Below the pieces are notes generated by a model that searched no databases, was not told the origin of the DNA, and worked only from the letters and a program-made list of their open reading frames with translations. From the NCBI GenBank assembly GCA_023213315.1, contig JAKCPI010025524.1, positions 21,146-85,145 on the forward strand: DNA of 64,000 nucleotides, given 5' to 3'. Positions 47,101 to 57,830 of the stretch are shown here, one piece after another. Every line of letters begins with the position of its first letter. The stretch's first letter is position 1. The position numbers and the translations under genes were made by a program. The stretch is from Euborellia annulipes (lineage: Eukaryota; Arthropoda; Insecta; Dermaptera; Anisolabididae).

Positions 47101-50100
47101 CTCAGTTTCGTTTTAATTGGATTAGAATCAGAATATGTAAATGAACTTGTAGGATTAATTTCTCAATGCGGAGGGACGATATTAAAATCAGGTTATAAAG
47201 GGATTATAGACTATGCAATTTTACCTTTAGAAAATGTTGAAGTCACCGCAAAAGTCAAGAAAATTGTCAATTTTTATTGGGTGGTAAGCACTGTTTACTA
47301 TTGATTAATATAATTTATTATTATTGACACGTTAATACCAAATTCTGTAATCTTTCTGATGGGAATTTCCCTCTTTTGATATTAAGAAATCAATGAATAT
47401 AATTTATTTAGAAAATTTAACAAAGCACTTTAGTTTCTTAAAAGTGAATGACTCTTGATTTAATCATTTCTGAAATAATTTTGCCATGCGCTTTAAGAAT
47501 AAGCCGTGCAATTGTTTAGAGTGCAACGTGTGGATCGCAGCTCAGAATGGATCTTCAATGCCACATATTCAGAGAAATTTTATTTAATATTTCATCATAA
47601 ATCAAAATAAATATCGTTTATTAGACTTAGTTTTGCTACTCTTCGATGTATTGCTGAAGTTGATACTGTAGTAATCAAAAAGCTTTATTTTTAATTTTCA
47701 GGATGATTGTTTTGATAACCAACGAATTATGGAAATTCAATATTACCATAAACCAATAAATATATCCGAGGATAAGCCATTGGAAGATTGTGTTGTGGCA
47801 CTCACTGCGTTTACTGGGAAAGAAAGACAATTTATAATGGATCTCGCAACGTTCCTTGGAGCCCAGTAAGATTTTATTCTATATTTTGAGTTTATTTATT
47901 TAGTATAAGGGTATTTTATGGCTGGTGGAATTTGTATCAGGAATGAAAGTTGGAAGAAAAATGCAGCCAGAATTTTTTCTTTAAAAATATATTTCAACAG
48001 TCCCCGGCTTGCTGACGTTTCGGCTTTGGTCAAAGCCATCCTCGGAGCTGCTGTTGGTCATTAGATGAAATTGCCCTGAGTCAATTATCACATTAGGCAC
48101 AAAAAAATAAATATATTGTATTGGTAATAGAAGAAGGAAAAGTTGATCTTGAACTGAAAACTTTTTTCCCTGATGTTATATCCTAAATTAATTTTAATAC
48201 CGGATACAATGCAAAATATATGTATATGAAGACCAACAGCAGCTCCGAGGATGGCTTTGACCAAAGCCGAAACGTCAGCTGTTGAAATATATTTTTAAAG
48301 AAAAAATTCTGGCTGCATTTTTCTTCCAACTTTCATTCCTGATATTTATTTATTTTTTTAATTTAAAAATATTCTAGTTCCACTCCCTTCAAAACCAATT
48401 CCAGAACCGCGTATATATGGAACTAGAGCCCTGCACGGGCCGATTTTTTTTGGCCTATTTTTTTTTTTTTTATTTCCCGCCCGGAATTTTTTTTAAACCC
48501 ACCCGAAAATTAGTGATTGAATGAATGTATAGCAATTTCTAAATAAAATAATTTTGTTTATTTTTAAGATGAACGATTTCTTGAAGTCATCCTCAAAGCA
48601 CATTTATTTTTTAAACAAAAACAAAATTTCTCTCTACTAATTTCATTATTTCTTCTCCTTTTAAGTACAACTGAACAATTTGCTAGAAATGATGTCCCAA
48701 AAAAAAACATAAAAAGAGCTACTCAACTAATCTCCAAAGATCAAGAGTCTCAAAAATATAAGGCTGCTATTAAATGGGGCATTCCTGTAGTGACATATAA
48801 ATGGCTTTTGTCTTGTGCCAAGAATAATAAAAAAATGTCAGAATCACTTTTTACGTTTGAAAATTTCAACGGTGAGTTAACATATTTAAATTCATTTTCA
48901 AAATTTATATCAAAATATTTAATAAACAATTTTAGAATCGGAATTAGAAAAGACCCGAACTTCATTTCGATCTTCAACTCCTTCGATATCAACTTCTGCA
49001 ACTCCAAATACTTCAAGAAGTATAAATAATAATCAAAATGAATCAAGTTCGAATCCGAAAGAAATCACAACTCATTCACCAGAGCCATCAAATCCACCCT
49101 CGCCGAGTTTATTAAAAAATGTTTCACCTCAGTCGTCTCCACCTTCAAATCAGAATGATGCAGATGAAGGGGATGAAACTCCTTCCCCCCTTCATCACCC
49201 AAGGAACAAATGTCTGAGAAAATAGCAAGTGCTTCAATTATAAACAAACATCTAAGTCGAGTGAAGAACAATGAGAGCCTTAAAAGGATGAGCTTTGACA
49301 GTGATAAGGAAACTATTAATTCACCTAAATATCAAAGAAAGGTGTGTTTTTTTTATATTAATAATATCAGAAACCTTTTGGTTTTCTTATTAAATGCATC
49401 TAATTTCTTTTTTATTTTGATTTAGAATATCTATGATTCCGAAGAAGAATCTCCTATAAATATTCCCCGATTAAAATCATTAGCCAAATTTCTGCACCCG
49501 GATGATTATGCAAAATTTAATTCACCTACAGAAGGCAAATCGAGTGGGCTCCGAGCGACGACACCAAGAACACTAAAGACACCTGACACGCCATATGGCC
49601 AAGTCCTTTATTCAGATCCAAGCCCGGGGACTAGAAAACGATTTAAAGAATATATTGAACGAATTCCAAACTTCCCAAAAGATTTAGAGCCTGATAAGCA
49701 TAAAACTCCTCCAAATAAACGTCGACAAAGTACTGTAAGTTGATTAAATTTTTATCTCTTGTGAACTAACAGCATTATTTTATTTAAGATGTATTCGTAC
49801 TTGCTATTGCGCATAAACAATTTGAACTTGAAAAATCTGGTTAGTCTGGCGCACAGCACACAACTTTCTCTTATTCCTCGGTAAGAGAAAGTTCTGCACC
49901 GTGCTAATCACAGCAGATTTTTTGTGTCGAGATATATTTAGTTTCTCATAGTAGTTTCAATCTTGACCACTTGCATTTCATAAGTAAAAAAGTCAATTGA
50001 TTCAAAATTTCCATAGTCTCTGTGTTTTTAAATATTGACAGCTTCAAAAAAAACTATAGTTATTTTTCAAAATTTTAATCTCATATTTGGATAATTTATA

Positions 50101-53100
50101 TAGAGAATCCTGAATAAATATAAAATTTCATAAGAATTGGAAAAAATTAATGTGTAAAAAGTTCCAAAGGGGACCGACCCCCTTTTGAATCGAAACATGC
50201 AAATCCCCATAGGTATTTAACATTGGCTCTATGGAAGGAAGAGCCGGAAAGTGAATTTGAAAAATATGAAATACATCAGTAAAGTGTACTTCAAACAATT
50301 TTTACGAAAAATTTTACTGATATACTTTTTAAAGAACATCTAAAAAATAGTTAATTTATATAAATTTTAATCTAAAAAGTAAAAAGATTTATATTCTGTT
50401 ACCATGGCAACCATTTCTCCTATCTTCCCTATGAAGAACAAGATAAAAGTGTGCTTCATAAGGTTTCAAGGGCAAAATGAGAATATACATTTTAAAAGAG
50501 CATCTAAAAAATATTTGATTTATGAATTTTAAACAAAATCGTTGGAGCGAATTTTGATAAAATCTAAAAAAACTGAATAAGTACATCAGTATTTGCTTTA
50601 AAGCACTAGTACTTTTTGACAGACTTTGTTGAAAAGCTTATAAGAGAAAGCAAAAATAACCAATAAAACAAGGATTCTATAAAAAGAAATTTGAATTTAC
50701 CCCGATTTTCTTTTATAAGTATAAAAAAAAACTCTATATCTTCTACGAAAGTGAAAAGACAACTTCAAAGGTTAATTTCATTTTTTCTGGAAAGGTATTT
50801 AATTTGTTTTTTTTTTTCTTATTTTTTTAGCCAATATCAGAAATAAAAAGAAAAATTTGGTCAAAGTTTGGTCCTGAATGGGAAGACCGCAATGATGATG
50901 GAGTGGAGCATGAGGTGAGGGAGGATAACTTTCTCCAGCTTTCTTGCTAATTTACAAATTACAAGAAATAAATTAACGATTTTTTTAAAGGTATCTAGAA
51001 ACCAATCGCATAATAAAATCGCAAATAGACAAACTCAAAATGAAGAAGAAGAAGAAGAAGAAGAAAACAGGTATGAAGATCATCAAGCAGAAGAACAACC
51101 GCCAAGTAAAAATAATATGGCTCAACAACCTGGATTATCAACACAATCGCAGGAAGTTTTCAAGTAAGTTTATCTTTTTCACACTTTTTTCCCACTCACT
51201 CTCACACACACACATTCACACAGTCTTTTCGGCAATTGAGGCCATTTAATACTTTGACGATAACCGTTATTTATTATTACACTGTATATTTATTCGGGGT
51301 CCAGGCATTCTTATTTAAGCTATTTGGTAAATTAAAATGTTAAATCACAGATCCTTGTTTGTTTTTTTTAATATAAAAAAACCAAGAAAATAAAAAATTA
51401 TTTTCCCTAATAAATCATTTCCATCCTCTGCTTTAAAAATCGATCAGTTAAATATTTATTTTCGAGAGATATAGGCCTATATATTTGAATATATAGGTAT
51501 TCAATATACCACGGTTCTGACTTAACTAGTCATAGATATATTTTATAAGGTTGTGAGTATGCGGGCGGCGCGGCTAGTAGTTATAAAAATACCTAAGATC
51601 GTGTCAGGGTCGGATCTAGGGGGGGGGGGCATTGGGTGCGTGTGCCCCGGGCGGCAGATATCAGGGGGGCAGCAATTTAAGAAAGATTTACTAAAAAAAG
51701 GTAAAATGATATGAATTTTGTATAGAAAATTTTAAGGAGGGGGCGGCAAATTAAATTTTGCCCCCCTAAAAAATCTCCTTGTTCCGGCCCTGGATCGTGT
51801 ATATTTAACAATATTTGCCAGTCGTAATTGGCGACCGAAACCAAGGCGAATAAAAAATTAAATAAAATCTTTCTGACTCCAACGACCTTCCTAAGTACAT
51901 CCTGATTGAATCTCTACAGCCATAAAAAATTTTAATTAGAATTATATTTTGAACAAATCCACTTTATTCTTAATCTTAATTTTTTTTAGTCAATTAGCAC
52001 ATCTCAATGATATATTGACAACACCAAACGTTGACAATGAAAACTCAAGGAGAGAGAGCCGTAAACTGAAACGATCAGAATTAGAAGAAGAATTCCTGAC
52101 TACCAGAGAAGCGTCAGATTCAATGCATTTGCCAGAAAGTGAGCCTCAAGTTCCAATAGCTTGGCAAGATCCCACTTCAAATGATCTTTTCCTCAAAATT
52201 CGGGTATTTATTTCTCTTATTATATTTTCTATCAATTTATATAAATACATTAAATTAATTTATATTAATTTAATTTTTAGAATCGAAGTTCTGAACGAAT
52301 TTCAATTTCTAACGCTAATGTTCAACAATATAAATTTTATATCGCAGGTGAGAAGGTATGTATTGCACAATAACGTATAACTTAACAAGGAGATGCTGCG
52401 AATTTTAAGTAAATTGCCAAATGAAATGAAGAATATACCAGCCACCAGCAAACTTAAAAGATATTAAAGATTTTATTTATTTTTATAACATCATTTTTCT
52501 TGACAACGTTTGTAGTTTTAAAAATCCATGATGTGATTATTTCACAATTAAAGAAACATCAAAAAATAAATAAAGTTTGCTTGTCCCAAGTTAGGTTCTG
52601 GTATTCCTAACAGATATGATTAGAATGGCAGCCAGGAAAGAAATCAGACAAAAATTTAATCAATCTTTACCCTATTTTATTTCGATTGCCGACGTTTCGA
52701 ACGCAAATCGCGCCCTTCCTCTGATACGCTCTTCTGTATTCAATTAACCATCGATTGTTCTGAGGAAGGGCGCGATTTGCGTCCGAAACGTCGGCAATAA
52801 AATTGGATAAAGATTGATAAAATTTTTGTCTGATTTCTTTCCCGGCTGCCATCCTACTCATATCTGTATAGTAAAATCGTTTGAGTGGATTAGATTTACA
52901 ATAAATAGTCAAAATACTCAACTGCAGCAATCAACAACCAAATTTATTGATTTATTTTTGCGAAAGCTTTTTTCTTTTTTTTTTTTAATTGGTCTTTTTC
53001 GACATTTCAGGCCATTTAGATCCCGTCTGTTTATTTCTATTGATTGGTAGTCAATTAAAATATACTAGCCGCGCCGCCCGCCTTCGGCGGGCTCCGCGTC

Positions 53101-55976
53101 TAGCCAGGGGGGCTTCGCCCCCCTGGATCCCCACCAGCTGGCTCGGGCCCGCCTGCGGCGGACCCTCGCCTTTTCTTATGAGAAACGGGCTGGCGTCTAG
53201 ACAGGGGGCTACGCCCCCCTGGACCCCCGCCAGCTGGCTCGGGCCCGCCTGCGGCGGACCCTCGCCTTTCTTAATTATGAGAAACGGGCTGGCGTCTAGA
53301 GCGGGGGCTACGCCCCCCTGGACCCCCCATCAGCTGGCTCGGGCCCGCCTGCGGCGGACCCTCGCCTTTTCTTAATTATGAAAAGAAAATTATTATTACT
53401 AACAACTAAGTATTCCAGTCCTGTGCCTGCTTGAGGATTTGTTTACATTCAAAGAATACACAACTGCAAAGAATACTTAAATATTTCTCTATACATTTCC
53501 TATGGGAGAAATCGTAACTTTAGCAATTAATAACTCAAAAAGTTATAGGAATTTCGGAACCCGAGTATTTTTCCGGGACTCTCCATAAAGTCCTTTATAA
53601 GACTGCAAAATTTCGTTTCAAAATTCCAACGGGAAGTTGGTCAAACAGAGCGTGACAGACGGACGGACAGACGGACAGACGGACACACCGCAACTATTAT
53701 ATATAGATAGAAGATTTTTGTATCATGAAACGGGATGCGAAACGGTGACCCACCCATAGCACAAGTGGCAGAAACTATTGTGAAAACTTTATTTTAATAA
53801 AAGCAAATAAACTTTTTATTTTTTATAAAATTTTTAGTAAGTATTGTATATAAAACATATTATGAATTTTCAAATACAATAAAAAGACAGGCTGTTATTT
53901 TTTCTAATTGAAGTACTTTTCAACACTAGCCCTTGACCCGTGGCTCAGAGAGAAGACACTAGCTTCTCGCGCCTGGGTCCCGGGTTCGCTTCCCGTCTCA
54001 AGCGAGATATATTTATTTAATTTGATTACAAATCATTTAAAATAAATAGGCATGGGGTCTAAATGGTCTTTGATGCCGAAAAAAATGTACAGTACGTATG
54101 AATAAATCAATTTCTATTTTTTTCTCTCTCCTGTTGGGGGGAGGGGGAGTTAGAACCCTAAAAAACTCCCCTGGTTGTGCCACTGCAGTTTAGTAATTAA
54201 ATTGAATGGAATAATAAAGAAATATAATCAATATATCACTTCATGTAGATATAAGCTTCATTAGACGTTTTATAATTTGCAGCATTTTCTTCTTAAAATT
54301 AAATAATCAATTTCTTAAATAAAGTACTAATTTTGCACATGATATTTTTTGTTTATTTTTTAATTATATGTTTTTATAATGAAATTTATTTTATTTTCTA
54401 GTCGAATGCGAATATCATTACTAAACTTAACGGGACATTGAGTGAATCCTCCACATTCGATATCACAATCAGTCACTTAGTGACTCCCACTGTAAACCGA
54501 ACAGAACGTACTATGGCTACAATCGCAAGTGGAAAATGGCTATTACATCCCTCTTATTTAACAGCCTGTCAAGAAGCCAATGAGTTTGTGGACGAAGAAC
54601 CATATGAATGGGGGAATCCCAAAAGCAAAGAAACAGAGAAATTAGACGGCAATCAACTTACGGTAGCTCGAGCCGCTTATCGTTGGCGAACTCAGTTGGC
54701 GGAAACAAAAGAACGAGGAGCCTTTAGTGGAATGCGAGCCATTGTACAAACTGCGCCATTAAGGGTTGAATCATTCAACAGACTGATTATGGCCGGAGGT
54801 GGAGAAATCATCACTGCACAGTAAGTTATTCCGTAAATAAAAGTTACAAACTGATCGGACAGCAAAAAACTTTCGTTTACTTTTCTGTAATTAAGCGAAT
54901 ATTGAAAAAAACTGAACACGTTAAAGTACTAGTACTCTATGCTCTCTTTTATTATTTAATTTTTTTATTATTTTTAAAAGCTTATTTTCACGCCTCAGGG
55001 GATGCATAACTTAAATGGAAAATTTCAATTTCATAGCTTATTTCCTTCTTGCTTTATTTTGAACACAAACACAGACATTTGCCAAACTCACTTTTTTGAA
55101 CTCAGAGGACCTCAAAATATATCCATCAAAATCTCGAGAATTTTTTTACATGCATCTAATACTTTCTTTCTCCCTATATTTACGTAAATATTTAGGTAAG
55201 AGAAAGTAAAATGTGAAAAATTACCCATAAAGCAAATTAGAATATAATTAAAAAATTACAATTAGGACTTTTGCTGGATCATATACATATAGAATGAACC
55301 GGAGAATAAAACCAGCCGTTAGTGGACGCCTCTCACATCAATTTAATTTGTAAATATTTCGACCGGCATCACGCCTAGTCATCATCAGTACAAAAAAAAT
55401 GATTTTTTGGAGGGCCCGTGTCAACCAATATGTTAAAAATATTTTCTTAGAAATTCAGAGAAGCGGGGGACTAATGTCAGCACGAGCGAACGTTTTGAAA
55501 TATTTACAAATTAAATTGATCTGAGAGGCGTCCACTAACGGCTGGTTTTATTCTCCGGTTCATTCTATAATTAAAAAATGTTTATGTCGATGTGGTTGTG
55601 AAAAAAAAAATGCAAAAAAGAAAACGCTCAAATTTTAAATTCCTAAAAAATAGAGAGAAAAAAAAACTATTGTGGATGAACTTGAAAGAAAGATCTCTCC
55701 GCATAATTTCTTTTAAAAATAATAAACTGTTTATCTTATTATAATTATATTTTTTTCAGGCCTCCTTATACAAACAGCAACTTGGCCGGAGTAACCCATT
55801 TCTTTATAGAAACGAAATATGTGAAAGAATCTACAATTCCATTTGCGTTATTAGCAAATAAGAAGATTCCCTGTCTTCCGCCAACTTATTTAAGTCAATT
55901 TTTACTCTCAACAGCATCTCTAAAGATAGAAGATTATTTTGTTGAAGAATATAAAAACTTTATCTCATCCAAATAA
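39132..55976 (+). CDS. TOPBP1: TopBP1/Mus101-like BRCT scaffold, 22 exons
   Basis: DNA-replication initiation and ATR-checkpoint scaffold. Exons: 39132-39224, 39504-39563, 40548-40690, 40965-41097, 41472-41579, 42124-42325, 42391-42606, 44423-44581, 44771-44847, 44933-45262, 46715-46832, 46898-47283, 47702-47865, 48666-48871, 48936-49341, 49426-49734, 50831-50914, 50991-51163, 51990-52203, 52281-52355, 54402-54820, 55760-55976. All phases join except one missing base in a C6 run in exon 15 (about 49191-49196); with it the product is about 1430 aa. BRCT0-2 span about 1-310, BRCT3 about 392-480, BRCT4-5 about 600-795 and BRCT7-8 about 1205-1430. The 795-1205 linker shows no BRCT6 and contains an A-W-Q-D-P-T motif resembling the ATR-activating region. 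Exon 2 has a weak donor (TTA|GTTGGA). Confidence 0.93.
39760..40135. repeat. Foldback repeat in TopBP1 intron 2
   Basis: CTTTGGATGCCAAATGCCG near 39790 is mirrored by CGGCATTTGGCATCCAAAG near 40085, with further mirrored flanks. On the minus strand 39816-39850 reads CTGAGGA, a stem-loop with GGAC/GTCC arms, then GAAACGTT. This is one of the best hammerhead-like matches. Confidence 0.7.
40160..40445. repeat. Foldback repeat, relative of 3745-3934
   Basis: ATGCGAAGAAAACTTTTTTCGG at the left and CGAGAAAACTTAACTTCGCAT at the right are mirrored around an internal spacer in TopBP1 intron 2. The GGTCGCGG edge is shared with the 3745 copy. Confidence 0.55.
42700..43400. repeat. Foldback repeats in TopBP1 intron 7, first part
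   Basis: At about 42960-43110 GGAATGAAAGTTGGAAG ... GCCGAAACGTCAGCTG ... CTTTCATTCC is mirrored, with CCAGCCATAAAATACCC after it. This is the same family as 47908-48343. Flanking (AT)n runs at 42737-42755 and 43361-43385 border GCGACTAGG/AAACTTATCTTC-type sequence related to 3745. Confidence 0.6.
43432..44096. repeat. Giant palindrome, arms about 265 bp, TopBP1 intron 7
   Basis: Starting at TATTAGGGCGGTAGCGGGG, the left arm runs through TTTGCTCCCATGATCTC and GGAAATAACATGGGAAATA to GAATTCGACGC near 43690. The right arm is its reverse complement from GCGTCGAATTC near 43840 to CTCCCTAATA. The loop is about 145 nt. The sequence would extrude as a cruciform. No coding capacity is seen. Confidence 0.8.
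45551..46303. repeat. Tandem and mirrored repeat array in TopBP1 intron 10
   Basis: A unit of roughly 250 bp with GACAACGTAATATGACAAT, CCATCTTCT, GGATGATTGATGCCGGTCGG and CGTAACGATTT recurs about two and a half times. ATAAATCGTTACGATTTAT palindromes are scattered throughout. The outer ends CCGTTTACACGCTATGATAA and TTATAACGTGTAAACCTG are inverted, so this is a mobile element that expanded internally. Confidence 0.7.
46430..46570. repeat. Foldback fragment with hammerhead-like motif
   Basis: GCAACAGATGTTATGCAAATCG is mirrored by CGATTTGCATAACATCTGTTGC. On the minus strand 46463-46494 reads CTGAGGA ... GATC GAAA, the recurring pattern. Lies in TopBP1 intron 10. Confidence 0.6.
47908..48345. repeat. 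Foldback repeat in TopBP1 intron 13, paired motifs
   Basis: GGAATGAAAGTTGGAAGAAA at the left and TTTCTTCCAACTTTCATTCC at the right frame arms of about 120 bp. Each arm has CCGAGGA, a GGCTTT/AAAGCC stem and GAAACGTC (minus 48014-48045, plus 48245-48276). The C at position 2 of CTGANGA is a shared change, so both arms come from one parent. Confidence 0.8.
48420..48565 (+). repeat. Truncated relative of the 34983-35306 MITE
   Basis: It begins AACTAGAGCCCTGCACGGGC and continues with CCCGCCCGGAATTTTTT and GAATGTATAGCAATTT blocks found in the intact element. The right end is missing. Confidence 0.65.
49835..50600. repeat. Interspersed repeat M1 fragments in TopBP1 intron 16
   Basis: A terminal hairpin (AATCTGGTTAGTCTGG ... 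CTAATCACAGCAGATTTT) is at 49837-49922. An M1-related block (AAAAAGTTCCAAAGGGG ... GGAAGAGCCGGAAAG) at about 50155-50345 matches 27990-28130. The GTTACCATGGCAACCATTTC block is at about 50398. Confidence 0.6.
51180..51335 (-). repeat. SINE family S1, reversed 3' fragment
   Basis: TG-rich tail (CACTCACTCTCACACACAC), CAGTCTTTTCGGCAATTGAGG, ACGATAACCGTTAT and GGGTCCAGGCATTCTTATTT are the reversed 3' two thirds of the family. It lies in TopBP1 intron 18. Confidence 0.75.
51605..51792. mobile_element. hAT-type MITE, perfect duplication, copy 2
   Basis: This is a near-identical partner of 37752-37946 with CAGGGTCGGATCTAGG and TTGTTCCGGCCCTG ends. The duplication GATCGTGT is perfect at 51597-51604 and 51793-51800. 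It is inside TopBP1 intron 18. Confidence 0.9.
52630..52865. repeat. Foldback repeat in TopBP1 intron 20, paired motifs
   Basis: GAATGGCAGCCAGGAAAGAAATC is mirrored by GATTTCTTTCCCGGCTGCCATC. The motif occurs on the minus strand (52691-52723) and the plus strand (52760-52792, CTGAGGA, GG-CGC/GCG-CC stem, GAAACGTC). Confidence 0.75.
52990..53060 (-). repeat. Reversed 3' fragment of SINE family S2
   Basis: TTTTTCGACATTTCAGGCC and AGATCCCGTCTGTTTATTT, with TTGATTGGTAGTCAATT, match the reversed tail of the S2 SINE seen at 53925 and 57180. Confidence 0.5.
53065..53715 (+). repeat. GC-hairpin repeat with about 97-bp triplication
   Basis: After ACTAGCCGCGCCGCCCGCC there are three tandem units. Each has GTCTAG, a (C)CAGGGGG/CCCCCTGG hairpin, CAGCTGGCTCGGGCCCGCC and GGCGGACCCTCGCC. 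The downstream part ends in GACGGACAGACGGAC repeats and TTATATATAGATAG. The plus-strand frame at 52989-53375 crosses the array and is a repeat artefact. Single-unit relatives are at 259-340 and, reversed, near 17375. Confidence 0.75.
53925..54090 (+). repeat. SINE family S2 with tRNA-like head
   Basis: The head CTTGACCCGTGGCTCAG and B box GGGTTCGCTTCCC are followed by a body with GGGGTCTAAATGG and the tail TGATGCCGAAAAAAATG. A second copy is at 57180-57335. Stems are imperfect, so it is not called as a tRNA. Confidence 0.7.
54840..55215 (-). repeat. Interspersed repeat M1, diverged reversed copy
   Basis: Reversed M1 landmarks are visible: CAGAGGACCTCAAAATATA, CCATCAAAATCTCGAGA, TCTAATACTTTCTTTCTC and AGGTAAGAGAAAGTAAAA. 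TopBP1 intron 21. Confidence 0.6.
55270..55575. repeat. Foldback repeat in TopBP1 intron 21
   Basis: GAATGAACCGGAGAATAAAACC is mirrored at 55545-55568, and GTTAGTGGACGCCTCTCA near 55318 is mirrored near 55525. Minus strand 55357-55388 reads CTGATGA, a GAC/GTC-closed stem-loop with GGC/GCC, then GAAA. Confidence 0.75.
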
Positions 55977-56038
55977 TTTTCATTATTATTATTTTAAAAG
56001 CTTTTTATTATGTATATTTTTAAATATTAAGTTATGTG

Positions 56039-56050
56039 AATAAAAATAAA
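56039..56050 (+). terminator. Polyadenylation signals of the TopBP1-like gene
   Basis: Two AATAAA hexamers at 56039-56044 and 56045-56050, 63-74 nt after the TAA stop, are followed by T-rich sequence. This supports a short 3' UTR ending near 56070-56090. Confidence 0.65.
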
Positions 56051-56089
56051 CTTATTAGTAAACTTTTATCCATTTTTTTGAATTTATCT

Positions 56090-57175
56090 TTTTACTTTAT
56101 CTTACCTCTATAAATAATATTATTTAGTACCTAGAGGGGTTTTTGTTAATAGACAAAGGATCAAACTAACCAATGAATAGCCAATGAATTAGTTGTAGTT
56201 TTCCTTTGATTCTTATAAAAATATATAGATTGTTTTTATTAAATACATAAAACAAGGAGAGCTGGACCAAAGAAGAGATGATTAGAAGAAGGAGATTATC
56301 TCAAATAATTGTTTGGTCTCTAAAGAATATTAGCAAATAAAAATTGATAAAGCGAATGGAGACAATAAGTACACACTAACACAAAATGTTATTGCATCTT
56401 ATATCTTTCTTAACACAAAGATTGAACCAACTTGGTTTGAGAAAAATTTAAAAAACACCCAAAATAATATTTAGTTAGGGAAAATAAAAGAACTTTGTAA
56501 AATTCTAAATTAGATATGAAAAAAATTTTATATGTTGTAAATATGTAGTAAATATGTAGTAAAGGTTTTATATAACTTCAAGGTTGAGAGACGCCCACTA
56601 GTGTAATAGGGTGTTTCTCAGTGTTGGGGTGGTTGAAGGGGGGGGGGGGAGGCAAGAGTCCACTGCCTAGAGGAGGCAAATGCCTAAATCCGCCCTTGAA
56701 GGAAGCTTTTGCAGCCGGGTGTATTTAAACAAGAATTTGATTTGATTTCTCTATTCTATTCGCTGAAGACCGCAACAACCAAACAAAACATCATCGACAG
56801 AAAATTAAATTAATTTTGCAAAAATTGCGCCCTTAGATTCGTGTCCAGGGGACGCAATTTTGCCCAGTCATAAAAACAAACTCATCTCGCAAATTAGCTA
56901 CATTGGATTATTTTAATTAGTAATTAATAATACAAGCGGTGAAGAATAGGACACTAACTATTTTTATTTACACCTGGCTGCAACCTCCCTTATTTGTCTT
57001 CCTTATAAATATCTGCAAGTTACTCCTATCAACACGCTACTAATAAAGAACGCCTTGAAGTTATGCAACATGGATACAAAAGTGATAGAGCACAAAGCTG
57101 CCCTCTCCAGGCGAGCAGAGCCCGGCGGGAGATCTTAGCAATTAATCGAGATAAAATTTAATAAATATCTCCTTT
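56090..57175. other. Intergenic sequence with repeat scraps
   Basis: A fragment at about 56590-56705 has a G run and the hAT-like end CCTAAATCCGCCCTTG. At about 56825-56915 the GACGCAATTTTGCCC block of the long S1 variant appears. No gene is recognised. Confidence 0.4.
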
Positions 57176-57179
57176 ATTG

Positions 57180-57335
57180 CCCTTGAGCGGTAAAACATTA
57201 GCTTCTGGAGCTAGAGGTCGAGGGTTAGCATCCCGCCCTAGAAGAAAAAGCTTGGCTACCAATCAATTGAATAAATAGGGGCGGGGCTAAAAAGCCTCAA
57301 ATGCCGAAAAAGACATTAATCAAATTTAAAAAAAT
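57180..57335 (+). repeat. SINE family S2, second copy
   Basis: A tRNA-like head (CCCTTGAGCGGTAAAACATTAGC, reduced B box), the body GGGGCGGGGCTAAAAAG and the tail ATGCCGAAAAAGACATTAATC match 53925-54090. Confidence 0.65.
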
Positions 57336-57830
57336 CTTCCTTTAGATAAAAGAGCATTTTCAATTTATTAAAATTTCAATTAAGAATCAGATTAAATTTG
57401 ACGGCAAGAAAAATAATATTAAATTTTTCGTTATCATTTATCTCAGTTAATTTTGATCAATTTAGGTATATGTTCTTATCAGAAATTTAATTTTAATTAA
57501 AAAAAAAAAAAAAAAAAATTAGGAGAAGAGCCCTTAAACTTTTGTTTCAAAAGGGTAATTACACTCGCTATTTCATTTACATACTAAGCATCGTGACAAG
57601 AAAGAGATACACAAGAGTGAGAGGATCGATTTTACAAGGCCTTGGTTTCAAACACATAGGGCGCAAGTCCGTTTGGGGCGCAGGCGTTAAGGGGGAGAAT
57701 GGAGGAGTTGTCACCGTCGTACCAGGTTCTAATTATGTTTCTTGGAACTGAATGAGTGGAGGATCTTCAAAACTGAAGGTCCTCTAAACCCGGAGGGTCC
57801 TTCAAAAGGGCCGAAGAGGTTTTCACGATC

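Noticed and set aside
42151..47304. Stand-alone genes at 42151-42372, 45038-45268 and 46873-47304
   Set aside because: They are exons 6, 10 and 12 of the TopBP1-like gene read into the next intron.
53930..54000. Functional tRNA gene
   Set aside because: The acceptor and anticodon stems are imperfect and the sequence continues into a SINE body shared with 57180.
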